64,000 nt of DNA from Psychrobacter pygoscelis. GTDB taxonomy: Bacteria > Pseudomonadota > Gammaproteobacteria > Pseudomonadales > Moraxellaceae. Positions within the stretch are counted from its first letter, which is position 1. Every line of letters starts with the position of its first letter. Made by a program: the position numbers and the translations under genes. Where the stretch lies: the NCBI RefSeq assembly GCF_004335015.1, contig NZ_RQRU01000001.1:1140997-1204996 (forward strand), written 5' to 3'. Shown here one piece after another: positions 33,396 through 41,996 of this stretch. The notes below the pieces were generated by a model. The model saw nothing but the letters and a program-made list of their open reading frames with translations, was not told the DNA's origin and made no database searches.

Positions 33396-33490
33396 GGAAA
33401 TGCTTATCTTAATTTACAATAAAGAATTTGCTAATACATAAGAGTAGACAGCATATCAAAGCACTAGCTTTTTGCTTTAAATGGTAATAA

Positions 33491-33570
33491 CTTAAATAAT
33501 AAGTAGCTTAAACAATAACTAGTTAAAGCGATCAGTAGTTTAAATAATCAGTGGTTTAAATAACAATCAA
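33491..33570. repeat. Five imperfect 16-bp tandem repeats before the PP2C gene
   Basis: Successive 16-bp units start at 33491, 33507, 33523, 33539 and 33555. The consensus is roughly tTTAAAtAAtcAGTaG. The array ends 9 bp before the PP2C start and lies inside the spacer of the triad, so it could affect transcription or translation of the downstream pair. Confidence 0.85.
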
Positions 33571-33578
33571 TTAAAGTG

Positions 33579-34751
33579 ATGGCTATGTCAATTTCTTTTA
33601 GCGATACCACGTCCAGCTCAGCTGAACCCAAGTTCGCTGAGGTATTTATCACAGCAGATACCGCGCCTGCTACCGGCCACTGGCAACTCAGCGGCGCTAG
33701 TGTTCGTGGCCTATCGCACCAGCAGCACTGTCTGCCTTGTCAAGATCGACATGGCTACTGTCAGCTTGCCGAGTATCCCGACTGGGCGATTGCGGTCGTG
33801 GCAGATGGGGCTGGTGCCAAAAGTCACTCTGATATCGGCGCTCAGATCGTCGTGGCTGAGACCCTCAGCTTTGTTAAATCATGGCTACGCTCACAGCTTG
33901 AGTCATCCGCGCAGTCTCAATTGATATTTTATCCGCACTGTGACTTTCATCCTCCATACCTTAGCCCTTCCTCTTCTCCCCTCGCAGGCGGCTTAAGAGG
34001 CAGCGACTCTCATAATAGTGTCTACAAGGTCGTACCAAGCTATATCAATGCTAGCTATAACAAAGCTTCGCTAGCCCCACCCGTCTTTTGGCAAGCTCCC
34101 TTCCTCCCCCCAGTATTACCTAAAGACTCTCAGCTCAGTCAATTGGCCGATCAGCTGTATCAGCATTTATATTCTCGGCTGCACGATTACGCTAGCCAGC
34201 AAGATATCCCCATAGCAGCATTAGGATGCACATTGATTGTCAGTATTTTATCGCCTATTGGTGTTACCCTCATTCACATCGGTGATGGCCGCGCTGCCTA
34301 TCAAGACACCGCGGGTGACTGGCATGCTTTAATGCAGCCTTGGAAAGATGATGAGGGCTATACTGTCTTTGTCACGACTCAAGCACTACAACAATCCTCG
34401 CGACAAGCCAGCAGCAACAACCATGACTATATCCGCGCCACGACCGTCATGCAGCCTATTCAGGCTGTGGTGTTGATGAGTGACGGCTGTGAATCTTCCG
34501 CGTTTGAATGTCAGGTATTTGATGCCGCTAAGCAGCAATACATCAGGCCCAATCGACCTTTTGCTAGGTTTTTAGACCCAGTAAAATCAACCTTAATGCA
34601 GCTGCATCACCACTATCGCAATGATAGTGCAGCTATCAATTCGCGGTTTGCAGCGTTTTTGCAGCAAGGAGCAGACAGTCTAAAAAAAGAAGGTGACGAT
34701 AAAACTTTAGTCTTTGCCGTCTATCAGCCTCTTAACGCGCCTTCTAACTGA
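33579..34751 (+). CDS. pphC: PP2C-family protein phosphatase (PphC/YegK-like)
   Basis: About 390 residues. Metal-binding PP2C motifs are in order: CQDRHG (D57, counted from a GTG one codon upstream of the annotated ATG), VVADGAG (D77), GDGR (D237) and SDGCES (D303). Residues about 105-190 are a Pro/Ser-rich insertion with no PP2C counterpart. Predicted to remove phosphates placed by the downstream kinase. The exact start is uncertain: GTG 33576, ATG 33579 and ATG 33585 are all in frame with no clear Shine-Dalgarno sequence. Twelve bp separate it from the kinase gene. Confidence 0.88.
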   Translation: MAMSISFSDTTSSSAEPKFAEVFITADTAPATGHWQLSGASVRGLSHQQHCLPCQDRHGYCQLAEYPDWAIAVVADGAGAKSHSDIGAQIVVAETLSFVKSWLRSQLESSAQSQLIFYPHCDFHPPYLSPSSSPLAGGLRGSDSHNSVYKVVPSYINASYNKASLAPPVFWQAPFLPPVLPKDSQLSQLADQLYQHLYSRLHDYASQQDIPIAALGCTLIVSILSPIGVTLIHIGDGRAAYQDTAGDWHALMQPWKDDEGYTVFVTTQALQQSSRQASSNNHDYIRATTVMQPIQAVVLMSDGCESSAFECQVFDAAKQQYIRPNRPFARFLDPVKSTLMQLHHHYRNDSAAINSRFAAFLQQGADSLKKEGDDKTLVFAVYQPLNAPSN

Positions 34752-34763
34752 CTGCCTTAAGTT

Positions 34764-36890
34764 ATGACTGTATTTTATGTTTGGCAACACGACGAGCTTA
34801 CCCGCTTAGAGGTTGGCGCAGCGATTGGTCGTGGCGGTGAAGGGACCATCTACCCTATTACCGCGCCTCAAGAGTGGCTAGGCTACTGTATTAAAGAGTA
34901 TGTTGAGAAGTACAGAACTGCGGCCAAAGAAGCCAAGCTACAGTTTATGGTTGATCATCCGCCTGAGCCGCTCCACTACGCGAATGGTAAGCTGTGTTGG
35001 CCCGTCGCCCTCGCATATGATGCAGGCTTTAGCGAATTTGTCGGCTATGTCATGCCGCTGGCTTATACCAATAGCCAGGAGCTGTACCTGCTGTCGAATC
35101 TAACCAACAAGCGCCTAGGAGCTCAGTGGCAACCTTACTTCGATCAAAGCGAAGAGAGCGCTCATAAGCGTCTCAATATCTGTGTCAATCTGTGTACTAG
35201 CGTTCAGCTCCTTCATCAAGATACCAATTACGCTATTGTTGACTTTAAACCACAGAATATTATGTTTACCGCGGATGGCAAGGTCGCTTTGGTGGACTTA
35301 GACTCCCTACAGATTCGTGCTGATGAGTCGGGGGAGCCACACTATGGACGGGTTAACACCCTAGAGTACACGCCGCCTGAGGGCGCGAACATCACGGTAA
35401 AAGACACGTTGGTTAATAAGAGTTGGGATGAATTCTCCCTCGCTGTTATCCTCTATCAGATACTGTTCGGCATTCATCCTTATATGGCGACCTTTGCGCC
35501 GCCTTTTGAGCAGCTAAATAGTCTAGGCGACAAGATTCAACAAAACTTATTCGTTCATGGTCAAGGCCAGCGCCATCTTAGCGCCTTACCAGCGCCGCAT
35601 AACCGATTCAATCTATTGCACGATGATATTCAGCAGCTATTTAGGACCTCCTTTGATAATCGAACCGATTATCGGGCATCAGCCACGCTCTGGCAAGAAA
35701 CCTTATCTCAGCATATCCAGCAGCACTCACATGGCCTTACGCCGCCGCCTGTCAAGTCTGTTAAGCCAATTAAGGGTCGAGCTACTGCCGCTTTCTCTTT
35801 AAGCGCCTTATCTTCACAGTCATCTATTGTTAGCACCTGCACTGGTTGGATTACGGCATTATCAAAGGCACTCTTACGACTGATAGCAGGGATTAATAAT
35901 TATCAATCACGACAACGTCAGCAATCGTCTAAAGCTAAACCGCCTAAAGCCTCTACGTCGACCGCTACTAATAAAAGCAATAGTATTAACCAGACTCGCA
36001 GTTCATCACATCAGCGTGCTAAGGCCCATCAGAGTTCGGTAAAACAACAAACCTCGCGCTATCAAAAACGCAGTTATGGTAATAATACTCCGCCTAGTCA
36101 GACGCAGCATCGCTCTTGGCTTAGCAGCCGTGCCAAATCAAAATCACTGCACCCCTTTAGTCCGGCTCCTTTAGCGATAGCAAAAGGCATTCAGCCGACA
36201 CCACGCAATATTATCTTTCGAGTCCCGATTGCGCTGATAACTCATTATCCAGCTGCGCTCATTAGTATCGTTATTATATTGTGCGCGGCCTTAAGTATCT
36301 TTTACCGCCCATCATCTTCAACATCAAATCAGAGCAGCTATGTTCAGGTACACTCCGCTCAAATAGCTGAAGTAGAGGATAATCTAGTACAAGATAATGA
36401 GTCAAATTCAGCCGGTAATGCAGTAAAAGAGACACCAATCTATGACAATACTGACTATTATCCCGCCCGCCCGAACCGACCCTACCCTTATGATACCTAT
36501 GAGCAGTTAAAGCGGCGAGCATTGGAGCAAGAACGAGCGCAACAAGAGCAAGAATATCAAGAGGCTACGCGAGAACCAAAAGACATTGTCATAAAGAGCA
36601 GCTCAGAAGCTAGATTTAGGCGAGCGCCTAACCCTGAGCTTCCGCAAAGATTGCTCAGGACTTTAAGTACAGATGGAGTATCTAGAGCAACCTTAAAAGT
36701 CACTGTAAGATTGAGCGTGAACAAACAAGGAGAGGTGACTGACATCACGATACAATCTTCTTCAGGTCATGAAGCGCTGGATAGATATACGCTAAGGGAG
36801 TTTAAAAAGGTAAAATTTTATCCTTTTATGCAAGATGGCAAACCTGTTAATGGTAGGGTGACTGTTCCTATCGTCTACCTTATTCCATAG
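34764..36890 (+). CDS. yegI: Membrane-anchored Ser/Thr protein kinase with C-terminal TonB-type domain (YegI-like)
   Basis: 708 residues. The kinase domain (about 15-320) has the Gly-rich loop GRGGEG (22-27), Lys in CIKEY (K44), the catalytic-loop equivalent VDFKPQN (D160, N165) and DLD (D178) in place of DFG, the YegI style. A Ser/Gln/Lys-rich basic linker (about 340-485) leads to one membrane helix (about 489-513). Then comes an acidic Tyr/Pro/Glu-rich stretch and finally a TonB C-terminal domain (about 625-708) with VNKQGEVTDITIQSSSG and LDRYTLREFKKVKFYPF. This puts the kinase in the cytoplasm and the TonB-type domain in the periplasm. The last gene of the VWA-PP2C-kinase operon. Confidence 0.88.
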   Translation: MTVFYVWQHDELTRLEVGAAIGRGGEGTIYPITAPQEWLGYCIKEYVEKYRTAAKEAKLQFMVDHPPEPLHYANGKLCWPVALAYDAGFSEFVGYVMPLAYTNSQELYLLSNLTNKRLGAQWQPYFDQSEESAHKRLNICVNLCTSVQLLHQDTNYAIVDFKPQNIMFTADGKVALVDLDSLQIRADESGEPHYGRVNTLEYTPPEGANITVKDTLVNKSWDEFSLAVILYQILFGIHPYMATFAPPFEQLNSLGDKIQQNLFVHGQGQRHLSALPAPHNRFNLLHDDIQQLFRTSFDNRTDYRASATLWQETLSQHIQQHSHGLTPPPVKSVKPIKGRATAAFSLSALSSQSSIVSTCTGWITALSKALLRLIAGINNYQSRQRQQSSKAKPPKASTSTATNKSNSINQTRSSSHQRAKAHQSSVKQQTSRYQKRSYGNNTPPSQTQHRSWLSSRAKSKSLHPFSPAPLAIAKGIQPTPRNIIFRVPIALITHYPAALISIVIILCAALSIFYRPSSSTSNQSSYVQVHSAQIAEVEDNLVQDNESNSAGNAVKETPIYDNTDYYPARPNRPYPYDTYEQLKRRALEQERAQQEQEYQEATREPKDIVIKSSSEARFRRAPNPELPQRLLRTLSTDGVSRATLKVTVRLSVNKQGEVTDITIQSSSGHEALDRYTLREFKKVKFYPFMQDGKPVNGRVTVPIVYLIP

Positions 36891-37156
36891 TTTTTATCAT
36901 TTTATCAGCGACTGGTGCTAAGTTGTTATTCAAGTAAGTGACGATGGCGCGCTGCACATTATCCGCGTACCTATAAGCATAACTATAAATAGACTTAGCT
37001 TCGCCAATAACTTTTACCGCATGCTTTTTACTGGCTGACTTTTACTGATTGTTACTCAGTTACTGCGGCGCGCCTGCTAAGCTTAATAAGCGTCAATGCT
37101 ATTAGAATACTATTGGCGATTGACATTTTATAATGTCCCATAATAAGGAGCAAACT

Positions 37157-37678
37157 ATGCAAACCATTATTTTAGGCGGTGGCTGCTTTTGGTGTACTGA
37201 ATCGGTGTTTTTATCGGTCAAAGGTGTGCAGCAGGTGACGTCAGGCTATACAGGCGGTGATGCAGCAACGGCAAATTATAATGCCGTCTGTGGCGGTGAT
37301 ACGGGCCATATCGAAGTTATTAAGGTTGATTTTGATGAGTCTGTAACTCCGCTGGAAGTCATTTTAGATATTTTCTTTGCCACCCATGATCCTACCACTC
37401 GTGACCGTCAGGGCAATGACGTCGGCAGTCAGTATCGTTCAGTCATCTTTTACACCGGTGAGCAGCAGAAGCCGACCATAGACCGTACTATCAATAAACT
37501 TCGTGATATGGGTCTCGACATCGTGACAGAAGTACATCCGGCAAGTGAGTTCTTCGAAGCTGAGGACTATCATCAAGACTACTTTAACAAAAACCCTGAC
37601 CAAGGCTACTGCCAGTTTGCCATTCCGCCAAAGCTTGCTAAGCTTCGTAAAGAGTTTAACGAGTATGTGGCAAATTAA
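37157..37678 (+). CDS. msrA: Peptide methionine (S)-S-oxide reductase
   Basis: 173 residues from the ATG that has AAGGAG 6 bases upstream. GGGCFWC with the catalytic Cys is at the N-terminus. GDTGHIEV and DYHQDYF are conserved. Repairs oxidised methionine in proteins with thioredoxin. A cysteine near the C-terminus (GYCQF) may be the resolving residue. Confidence 0.95.
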   Translation: MQTIILGGGCFWCTESVFLSVKGVQQVTSGYTGGDAATANYNAVCGGDTGHIEVIKVDFDESVTPLEVILDIFFATHDPTTRDRQGNDVGSQYRSVIFYTGEQQKPTIDRTINKLRDMGLDIVTEVHPASEFFEAEDYHQDYFNKNPDQGYCQFAIPPKLAKLRKEFNEYVAN

Positions 37679-37880
37679 CTTGCCAATTAACAAAAGCCAC
37701 CAGAGAACAGGGGCTGATTAAAATTATTGGTGCTGTTGTAATCATCTACTGTCAATTTATATTTTGCTCGGTGCTGGGCTATACTTTGCTCAGCGTCAGC
37801 TTATTTATTACCCTAGCCCGTTACTCAAGATCGCTTTGCTGAACTATAGTAATAGACACCCAATAACAAGGATCGAGAAT

Positions 37881-38546
37881 ATGGAAGCTAAATTCTGGCA
37901 AGACCGATGGGCGAATAAAAAAATTGGCTTCCATGAGCCTGAAGTTAATCCAAAGCTAGCTACCTATTTCTATGCCTTGGATTTGGCTAGCGGTAGCCGG
38001 ATATTCGTACCTTTATGCGGCATGACGTGCGACATTGGCTGGTTAGCCCGTCAAGGGCATGACGTGGTCGGTATTGAGCTGGTTGAGAGTGCAGTCGTAG
38101 GATTATTTGAAGCCCTAGACGTCATACCAAGCATCACTCAGCACCGGCACCTTACCCACTATTATGTTCAATACGCTGGGCGCAATATTGACATCTGGGT
38201 CGGCGATATCTTAGAGATGACCATTCGCGATATCGGGCCTGTCGACGCCATCTATGACCGCGCCGCTCTAGTCGCTCTGCCTGATACGCCGCCGCAATAT
38301 TTACGCTCCCGTTACACCCAGCAGTTGATTGACTTAACCAACAGCGCGCGCCAGCTAGTCATTACTTTTGATTTTGATCAAGAGCGTCGCCCTGGCCCAC
38401 CTTTTGTCATCACTACTGAGCAATTGCAGACCTATTACGGCGCTCATTATCAACTTGACTGCCTCGAAGATATCTATTTAGAAGCCCTACTTAGAGACGG
38501 AACGCCTGGACGCAGCTTGGTGTGGTTATTAAAGAAACACGGCTAG
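37881..38546 (+). CDS. tpm: Thiopurine S-methyltransferase
   Basis: 221 residues. Begins MEAKFWQDRWANKKIGFHE, the typical bacterial TPMT N-terminus, with a SAM-binding segment FVPLCGMTCDIGWLA and GIELVESAV. Uses SAM to methylate thiols, and in bacteria also selenite or tellurite detoxification has been described for the family. AAGGATCG precedes the ATG; the frame is open upstream but that part is not conserved. Confidence 0.92.
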   Translation: MEAKFWQDRWANKKIGFHEPEVNPKLATYFYALDLASGSRIFVPLCGMTCDIGWLARQGHDVVGIELVESAVVGLFEALDVIPSITQHRHLTHYYVQYAGRNIDIWVGDILEMTIRDIGPVDAIYDRAALVALPDTPPQYLRSRYTQQLIDLTNSARQLVITFDFDQERRPGPPFVITTEQLQTYYGAHYQLDCLEDIYLEALLRDGTPGRSLVWLLKKHG

Positions 38547-38706
38547 AAATAGCCGACTCAATCACCGAGTCTCTGAGAGCTTGCTAAACGGCGATCAAGT
38601 GCGGCTTTTATTAGGCTAACAGCCCAGTACAAAATAGCGTTATAGCGTATGCTAAAGCCATTATGGCTTTATGCATAATTTTAAACTTGGCGATAACCTA
38701 CTTAAC

Positions 38707-39657
38707 TTATTTGGCAAGTTGCACCGCATAAGTGCTAACGGGCTTAACGGTTTTAATAATGCCGTTACGCTGTAAAAACTGCGCCATTCGCTGATATTTA
38801 CCCTTATTTAGTGATCGCGGATGCGTCGCCAATAGTGGCACCGTATCATTCCACGCACGGCGGTTTAGCGCATTGTCTAAGTCGTTTGGCTTATAAGACT
38901 GAAAAGCATGCCAAGCTTGTTTTGGATGTTTTTTGGTATAGATGGTGGCTTTCTCTAATGCGGTCACAAAGCGCTTAAATCGCGGATCATTTACCTTGTT
39001 TGCGGCGCTGATTAATACTAGCTCGTCATAGGAGGGAACGCCGTGCTTTTCTACATAAAATGCGCGGCCAGGTCGCCCTTCTAGCGCTAGCGTATTAAGC
39101 TCAAAATTACGATAACCACCAATCACCGCATCGACTTTGCCAGTAATCAAAGCAGGTGCTAGTGAGAAATTGACGTTAATCATTTTCACGTCTTTTAGGG
39201 TGAGGCCTTCAGTTGCTAGCATAGCAGCAAGCAAGCTTTGCTCAATACCACTGACTGAATAGCCAATTGTCTTACCCTTGAGATCAGCGATAGTTTTAAT
39301 CTTGCTTTTTTTGAGCACCGTCAAGGTATTGAGCGGCGAATCGATTAAGGTGGCGATACGCTTAATCGGTAGCCCTGCATCTACTGACATCTGCAGTTGC
39401 GGCTGATAATCCACGGCCAGATCACCCTTGCCAGCAGCGACAAGTTTAGGCGGCATTGACGGATCAGCAGGTTCAATAAATTCCACATCGAGATTTTCCG
39501 CAGCAAAGAATCCTTTTTGTTTGGCGACAATCAGCGCGGCATGATCAGGATTGACAAACCAATCTAGCAATACCGTTACCTTATCTTTGGCAAAAGTGAC
39601 AGTGGAGCACAGACTTAGCACCGTGATCAGTGCGGCCTTTAATATATAGTTTTTCAT
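38707..39657 (-). CDS. thiY: Thiamine-pyrimidine precursor ABC transporter, substrate-binding protein
   Basis: 316 residues of the NMT1/ThiY family. A signal peptide (MKNYILKAALITVLSLC to about residue 23, FA-KD cleavage) is followed by LDWFVNPDHAALIVAKQKGFF, the ThiY signature. Binds formylaminopyrimidine or a related HMP precursor in the periplasm. AAGGGA precedes the ATG used. The last gene of the thi operon, downstream of two tenA genes. Confidence 0.9.
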   Translation of the reverse strand: MKNYILKAALITVLSLCSTVTFAKDKVTVLLDWFVNPDHAALIVAKQKGFFAAENLDVEFIEPADPSMPPKLVAAGKGDLAVDYQPQLQMSVDAGLPIKRIATLIDSPLNTLTVLKKSKIKTIADLKGKTIGYSVSGIEQSLLAAMLATEGLTLKDVKMINVNFSLAPALITGKVDAVIGGYRNFELNTLALEGRPGRAFYVEKHGVPSYDELVLISAANKVNDPRFKRFVTALEKATIYTKKHPKQAWHAFQSYKPNDLDNALNRRAWNDTVPLLATHPRSLNKGKYQRMAQFLQRNGIIKTVKPVSTYAVQLAK

Positions 39658-39754
39658 GAGTAATTCCCTTTTTGTGATGAGCAATGATTGATAGCTGCTG
39701 ATAAGTGCGGTTTAAAACCTATTGTTAAATTTGTTGTTAAATTTGTTGAGGTTG

Positions 39755-40411
39755 CTACTGGCCTTGCTGATAGGCATAAGTAAAAAAGTCTTCTTCAAAC
39801 TGGCAGCATGTACGGAACACTTCTTTTAGCCGCGCTTGTTCAGCAGTGTCTAAGGTATTCAAGCGATCCGCCTCAGATCGTAACCACGAGACGAACTTTG
39901 TGAAGCCAGTATGGTTATGCAGCTTGAGCCACTCAGCGAAATAAAACGCCTTGGGCTCACACTCACGATATTTATCGCCCCAAGACCAATACACCCATTC
40001 TGCGCAGAGCAGCACCATTAAGCAGTCGTGGTAGCCGCGCTCAATCGCTTGCTCAATGACCTTGGTAAAGCGCTGCATCACAGGGTTTAATGGCGGATCT
40101 AAATACTGCGCTTCGGTCACGCCAAGCTCAGCAAACGAGCGTATAAAATAGTCGTTCTCACCATCAGTAACATCGCTCAAAAAACCTGATAGTTGGTGAA
40201 TTTGCGCCATTTCAGGAGCATGGACAATGGCGTGGGCGATAAGATCAGTAAAATGTCTAAAAAAGGCATAGTCCTGAATGAGATAATGACGAAACGCATC
40301 TAATGACAGCTCACCAGTGACCATCTCTCGAATAAAAACATGATCCGTCGCGGCGCTCCAATAAGGCTCGCCATAACAGCGCACTTCTTCGCTAAATTTT
40401 TGCTCACTCAT
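39755..40411 (-). CDS. TenA-family aminopyrimidine aminohydrolase (divergent paralogue)
   Basis: 218 residues, TenA/THI-4 fold. The substrate-binding Asp lies in LIQDYAFF and the C-terminal acidic residue in CQFEEDFF. The active-site Cys is in LLCAEWVYWSWG, a setting that differs from the usual PC-x-x-Y. It shares limited similarity with the neighbouring tenA. Releases HMP from aminopyrimidine degradation products of thiamine, or acts on a related compound. Confidence 0.87.
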   Translation of the reverse strand: MSEQKFSEEVRCYGEPYWSAATDHVFIREMVTGELSLDAFRHYLIQDYAFFRHFTDLIAHAIVHAPEMAQIHQLSGFLSDVTDGENDYFIRSFAELGVTEAQYLDPPLNPVMQRFTKVIEQAIERGYHDCLMVLLCAEWVYWSWGDKYRECEPKAFYFAEWLKLHNHTGFTKFVSWLRSEADRLNTLDTAEQARLKEVFRTCCQFEEDFFTYAYQQGQ

Positions 40412-40507
40412 AACCTTGTCCTTTTAAGTTAGAATTTTAAAATCTTATAGTTAGCCCGCTTAACCAAGCATGTTTTGAGGTGATGATTAAGAGATACTGC
40501 TTGCCCC

Positions 40508-41173
40508 TTAACTTAGATCTAGTCCCATTTGCCAAAAGGCCACTTCCATTCGAGTTGCGGTATTAAAAATCTTTTGCAACTGGGCAAGTTGTGGCTCGGC
40601 TGCTTCCATGCAAAGCTGGTCAAACTTAGCCTTTGCCGCCTCTGCTACTGCTTGATACTCACTACTGGCATACATATCGATCCATGATTGGTAAGGATTA
40701 ATACCATGAATTGACTTTTTATCGGCATCTTGCTGTGACAAGCGCTGACCGATTTCCGCATAGCCATAAATACAAGGTAAAAGGGCTGCATAAAGCTCTG
40801 CTAAGCCGCCACTCATCCCGCAATCGAGAACATAACGCGTGTAAGCCACGCACGCGGCTGACTCATCAAGCGCAGTTAACTCAGACTCACTAATGCCCCA
40901 CTCCCGGCAGTATTTAATATGCAAATCGATCTCTAGATCGAGCAGTGCATTGATCCCAGCCTGCGCCTCACGCATCTCGCCCAGCGTTCGACTCTTATAC
41001 AGCGCCAATGCCCAAGCTCGGATGAACTGGATTAAAAAGGCATAGTCTTGTTGCAAATAGTGCTTAAAGCTTGCCTCAGGCAGACTGCCATCAGCCAATT
41101 GCCGAACAAACTCGTGATCGACATAGCACTCCCAATCGGGACACTGCTCTTTAAACTGGTCAAAAAAAGCCAT
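40508..41173 (-). CDS. tenA: TenA, aminopyrimidine aminohydrolase (thiaminase II)
   Basis: 221 residues with the canonical TenA_C active site LLPCIYGYAEIG (nucleophilic Cys), the substrate Asp in LQQDYAFL and the C-terminal E in ATRMEVAFW. Converts 4-amino-5-aminomethyl-2-methylpyrimidine to HMP for thiamine synthesis. It is 27 bp after thiX and 96 bp before the second tenA gene. A GGAGT element precedes the ATG. Confidence 0.92.
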   Translation of the reverse strand: MAFFDQFKEQCPDWECYVDHEFVRQLADGSLPEASFKHYLQQDYAFLIQFIRAWALALYKSRTLGEMREAQAGINALLDLEIDLHIKYCREWGISESELTALDESAACVAYTRYVLDCGMSGGLAELYAALLPCIYGYAEIGQRLSQQDADKKSIHGINPYQSWIDMYASSEYQAVAEAAKAKFDQLCMEAAEPQLAQLQKIFNTATRMEVAFWQMGLDLS

Positions 41174-41200
41174 CTGATACTCCTTAAACTAGAGCTAAAC

Positions 41201-41986
41201 CTAAAGGTGTTTTTGCCAAGGGATGAGCCGCTTTAGCAAATAATCCACCGTAAAATAAATAGTAAGTGACATCGCTACCAAGACAAATAAGGCCGCGAAA
41301 ACCGTCGGTGCTTGCATTCGAGCGTTAGCTTGCAGCATAAGATAGCCAAGACCCTCTGCCGCGCCTACCCACTCTCCGACAACAGCCCCAATAGGCGCAA
41401 AAGTGGTGGCAATTCGCAGTCCTGAAGCCATGGACGGCAACGCGGCTGGCAGGCGGATGTGATATAGCGTGTGCCACCGATTGGCAGAGAGACTCTGTCC
41501 AAGATCCAGCCACTGCACAGGGGCATTCCGCAGACCGTCATAACAGGTCGCCGTCACTGGAAAATAGATGATCAGCACCGCCATCACTACCTTTGAGGCC
41601 ATGCCGTAGCCGAGCCAAAGTACCAGTAGCGGGGCGATAGCAAACACGGGAATAGCCTGCGAGATGACAAATACCGGCATCATTACCCGTGACAAGCGGC
41701 GAGATAACATCATCAATAACGCGGAAGTCAGCCCCAATGCAAAGCCGAAAACCAGCCCGAGTAAAATCTCAATCAGTGTAACCTTGCCGTGCTGGGCAAA
41801 CAGTGACCACTTCTCTATCAACGTCTGCGCCACTGATAACGGTGAGGCGACAATAAAGTGTGGTACGGCAAACACGGTAATAATCAGCTGCCACAGACCG
41901 ATCAGTACGGCGGTAATTACACTGGCTTTTAATAGAGATCTCATAGCTTTCTTTAAAACAGCTCTATTCATAACAGCTTTATTCAT
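41201..41986 (-). CDS. thiX: Thiamine-precursor ABC transporter permease
   Basis: 261 residues. An inner-membrane permease with about six helices and the EAA-type loop GLRIATTFAPIGAVVGEWVGAAEGLGY of SsuC/ThiX proteins. AAAGAG precedes ATG 41986, 10 bp after the thiZ stop; the upstream open frame overlaps thiZ and is ignored. Works with ThiZ (ATPase) and ThiY (binding protein). Confidence 0.92.
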   Translation of the reverse strand: MNKAVMNRAVLKKAMRSLLKASVITAVLIGLWQLIITVFAVPHFIVASPLSVAQTLIEKWSLFAQHGKVTLIEILLGLVFGFALGLTSALLMMLSRRLSRVMMPVFVISQAIPVFAIAPLLVLWLGYGMASKVVMAVLIIYFPVTATCYDGLRNAPVQWLDLGQSLSANRWHTLYHIRLPAALPSMASGLRIATTFAPIGAVVGEWVGAAEGLGYLMLQANARMQAPTVFAALFVLVAMSLTIYFTVDYLLKRLIPWQKHL

Positions 41987-41996
41987 ATCAACTCTT

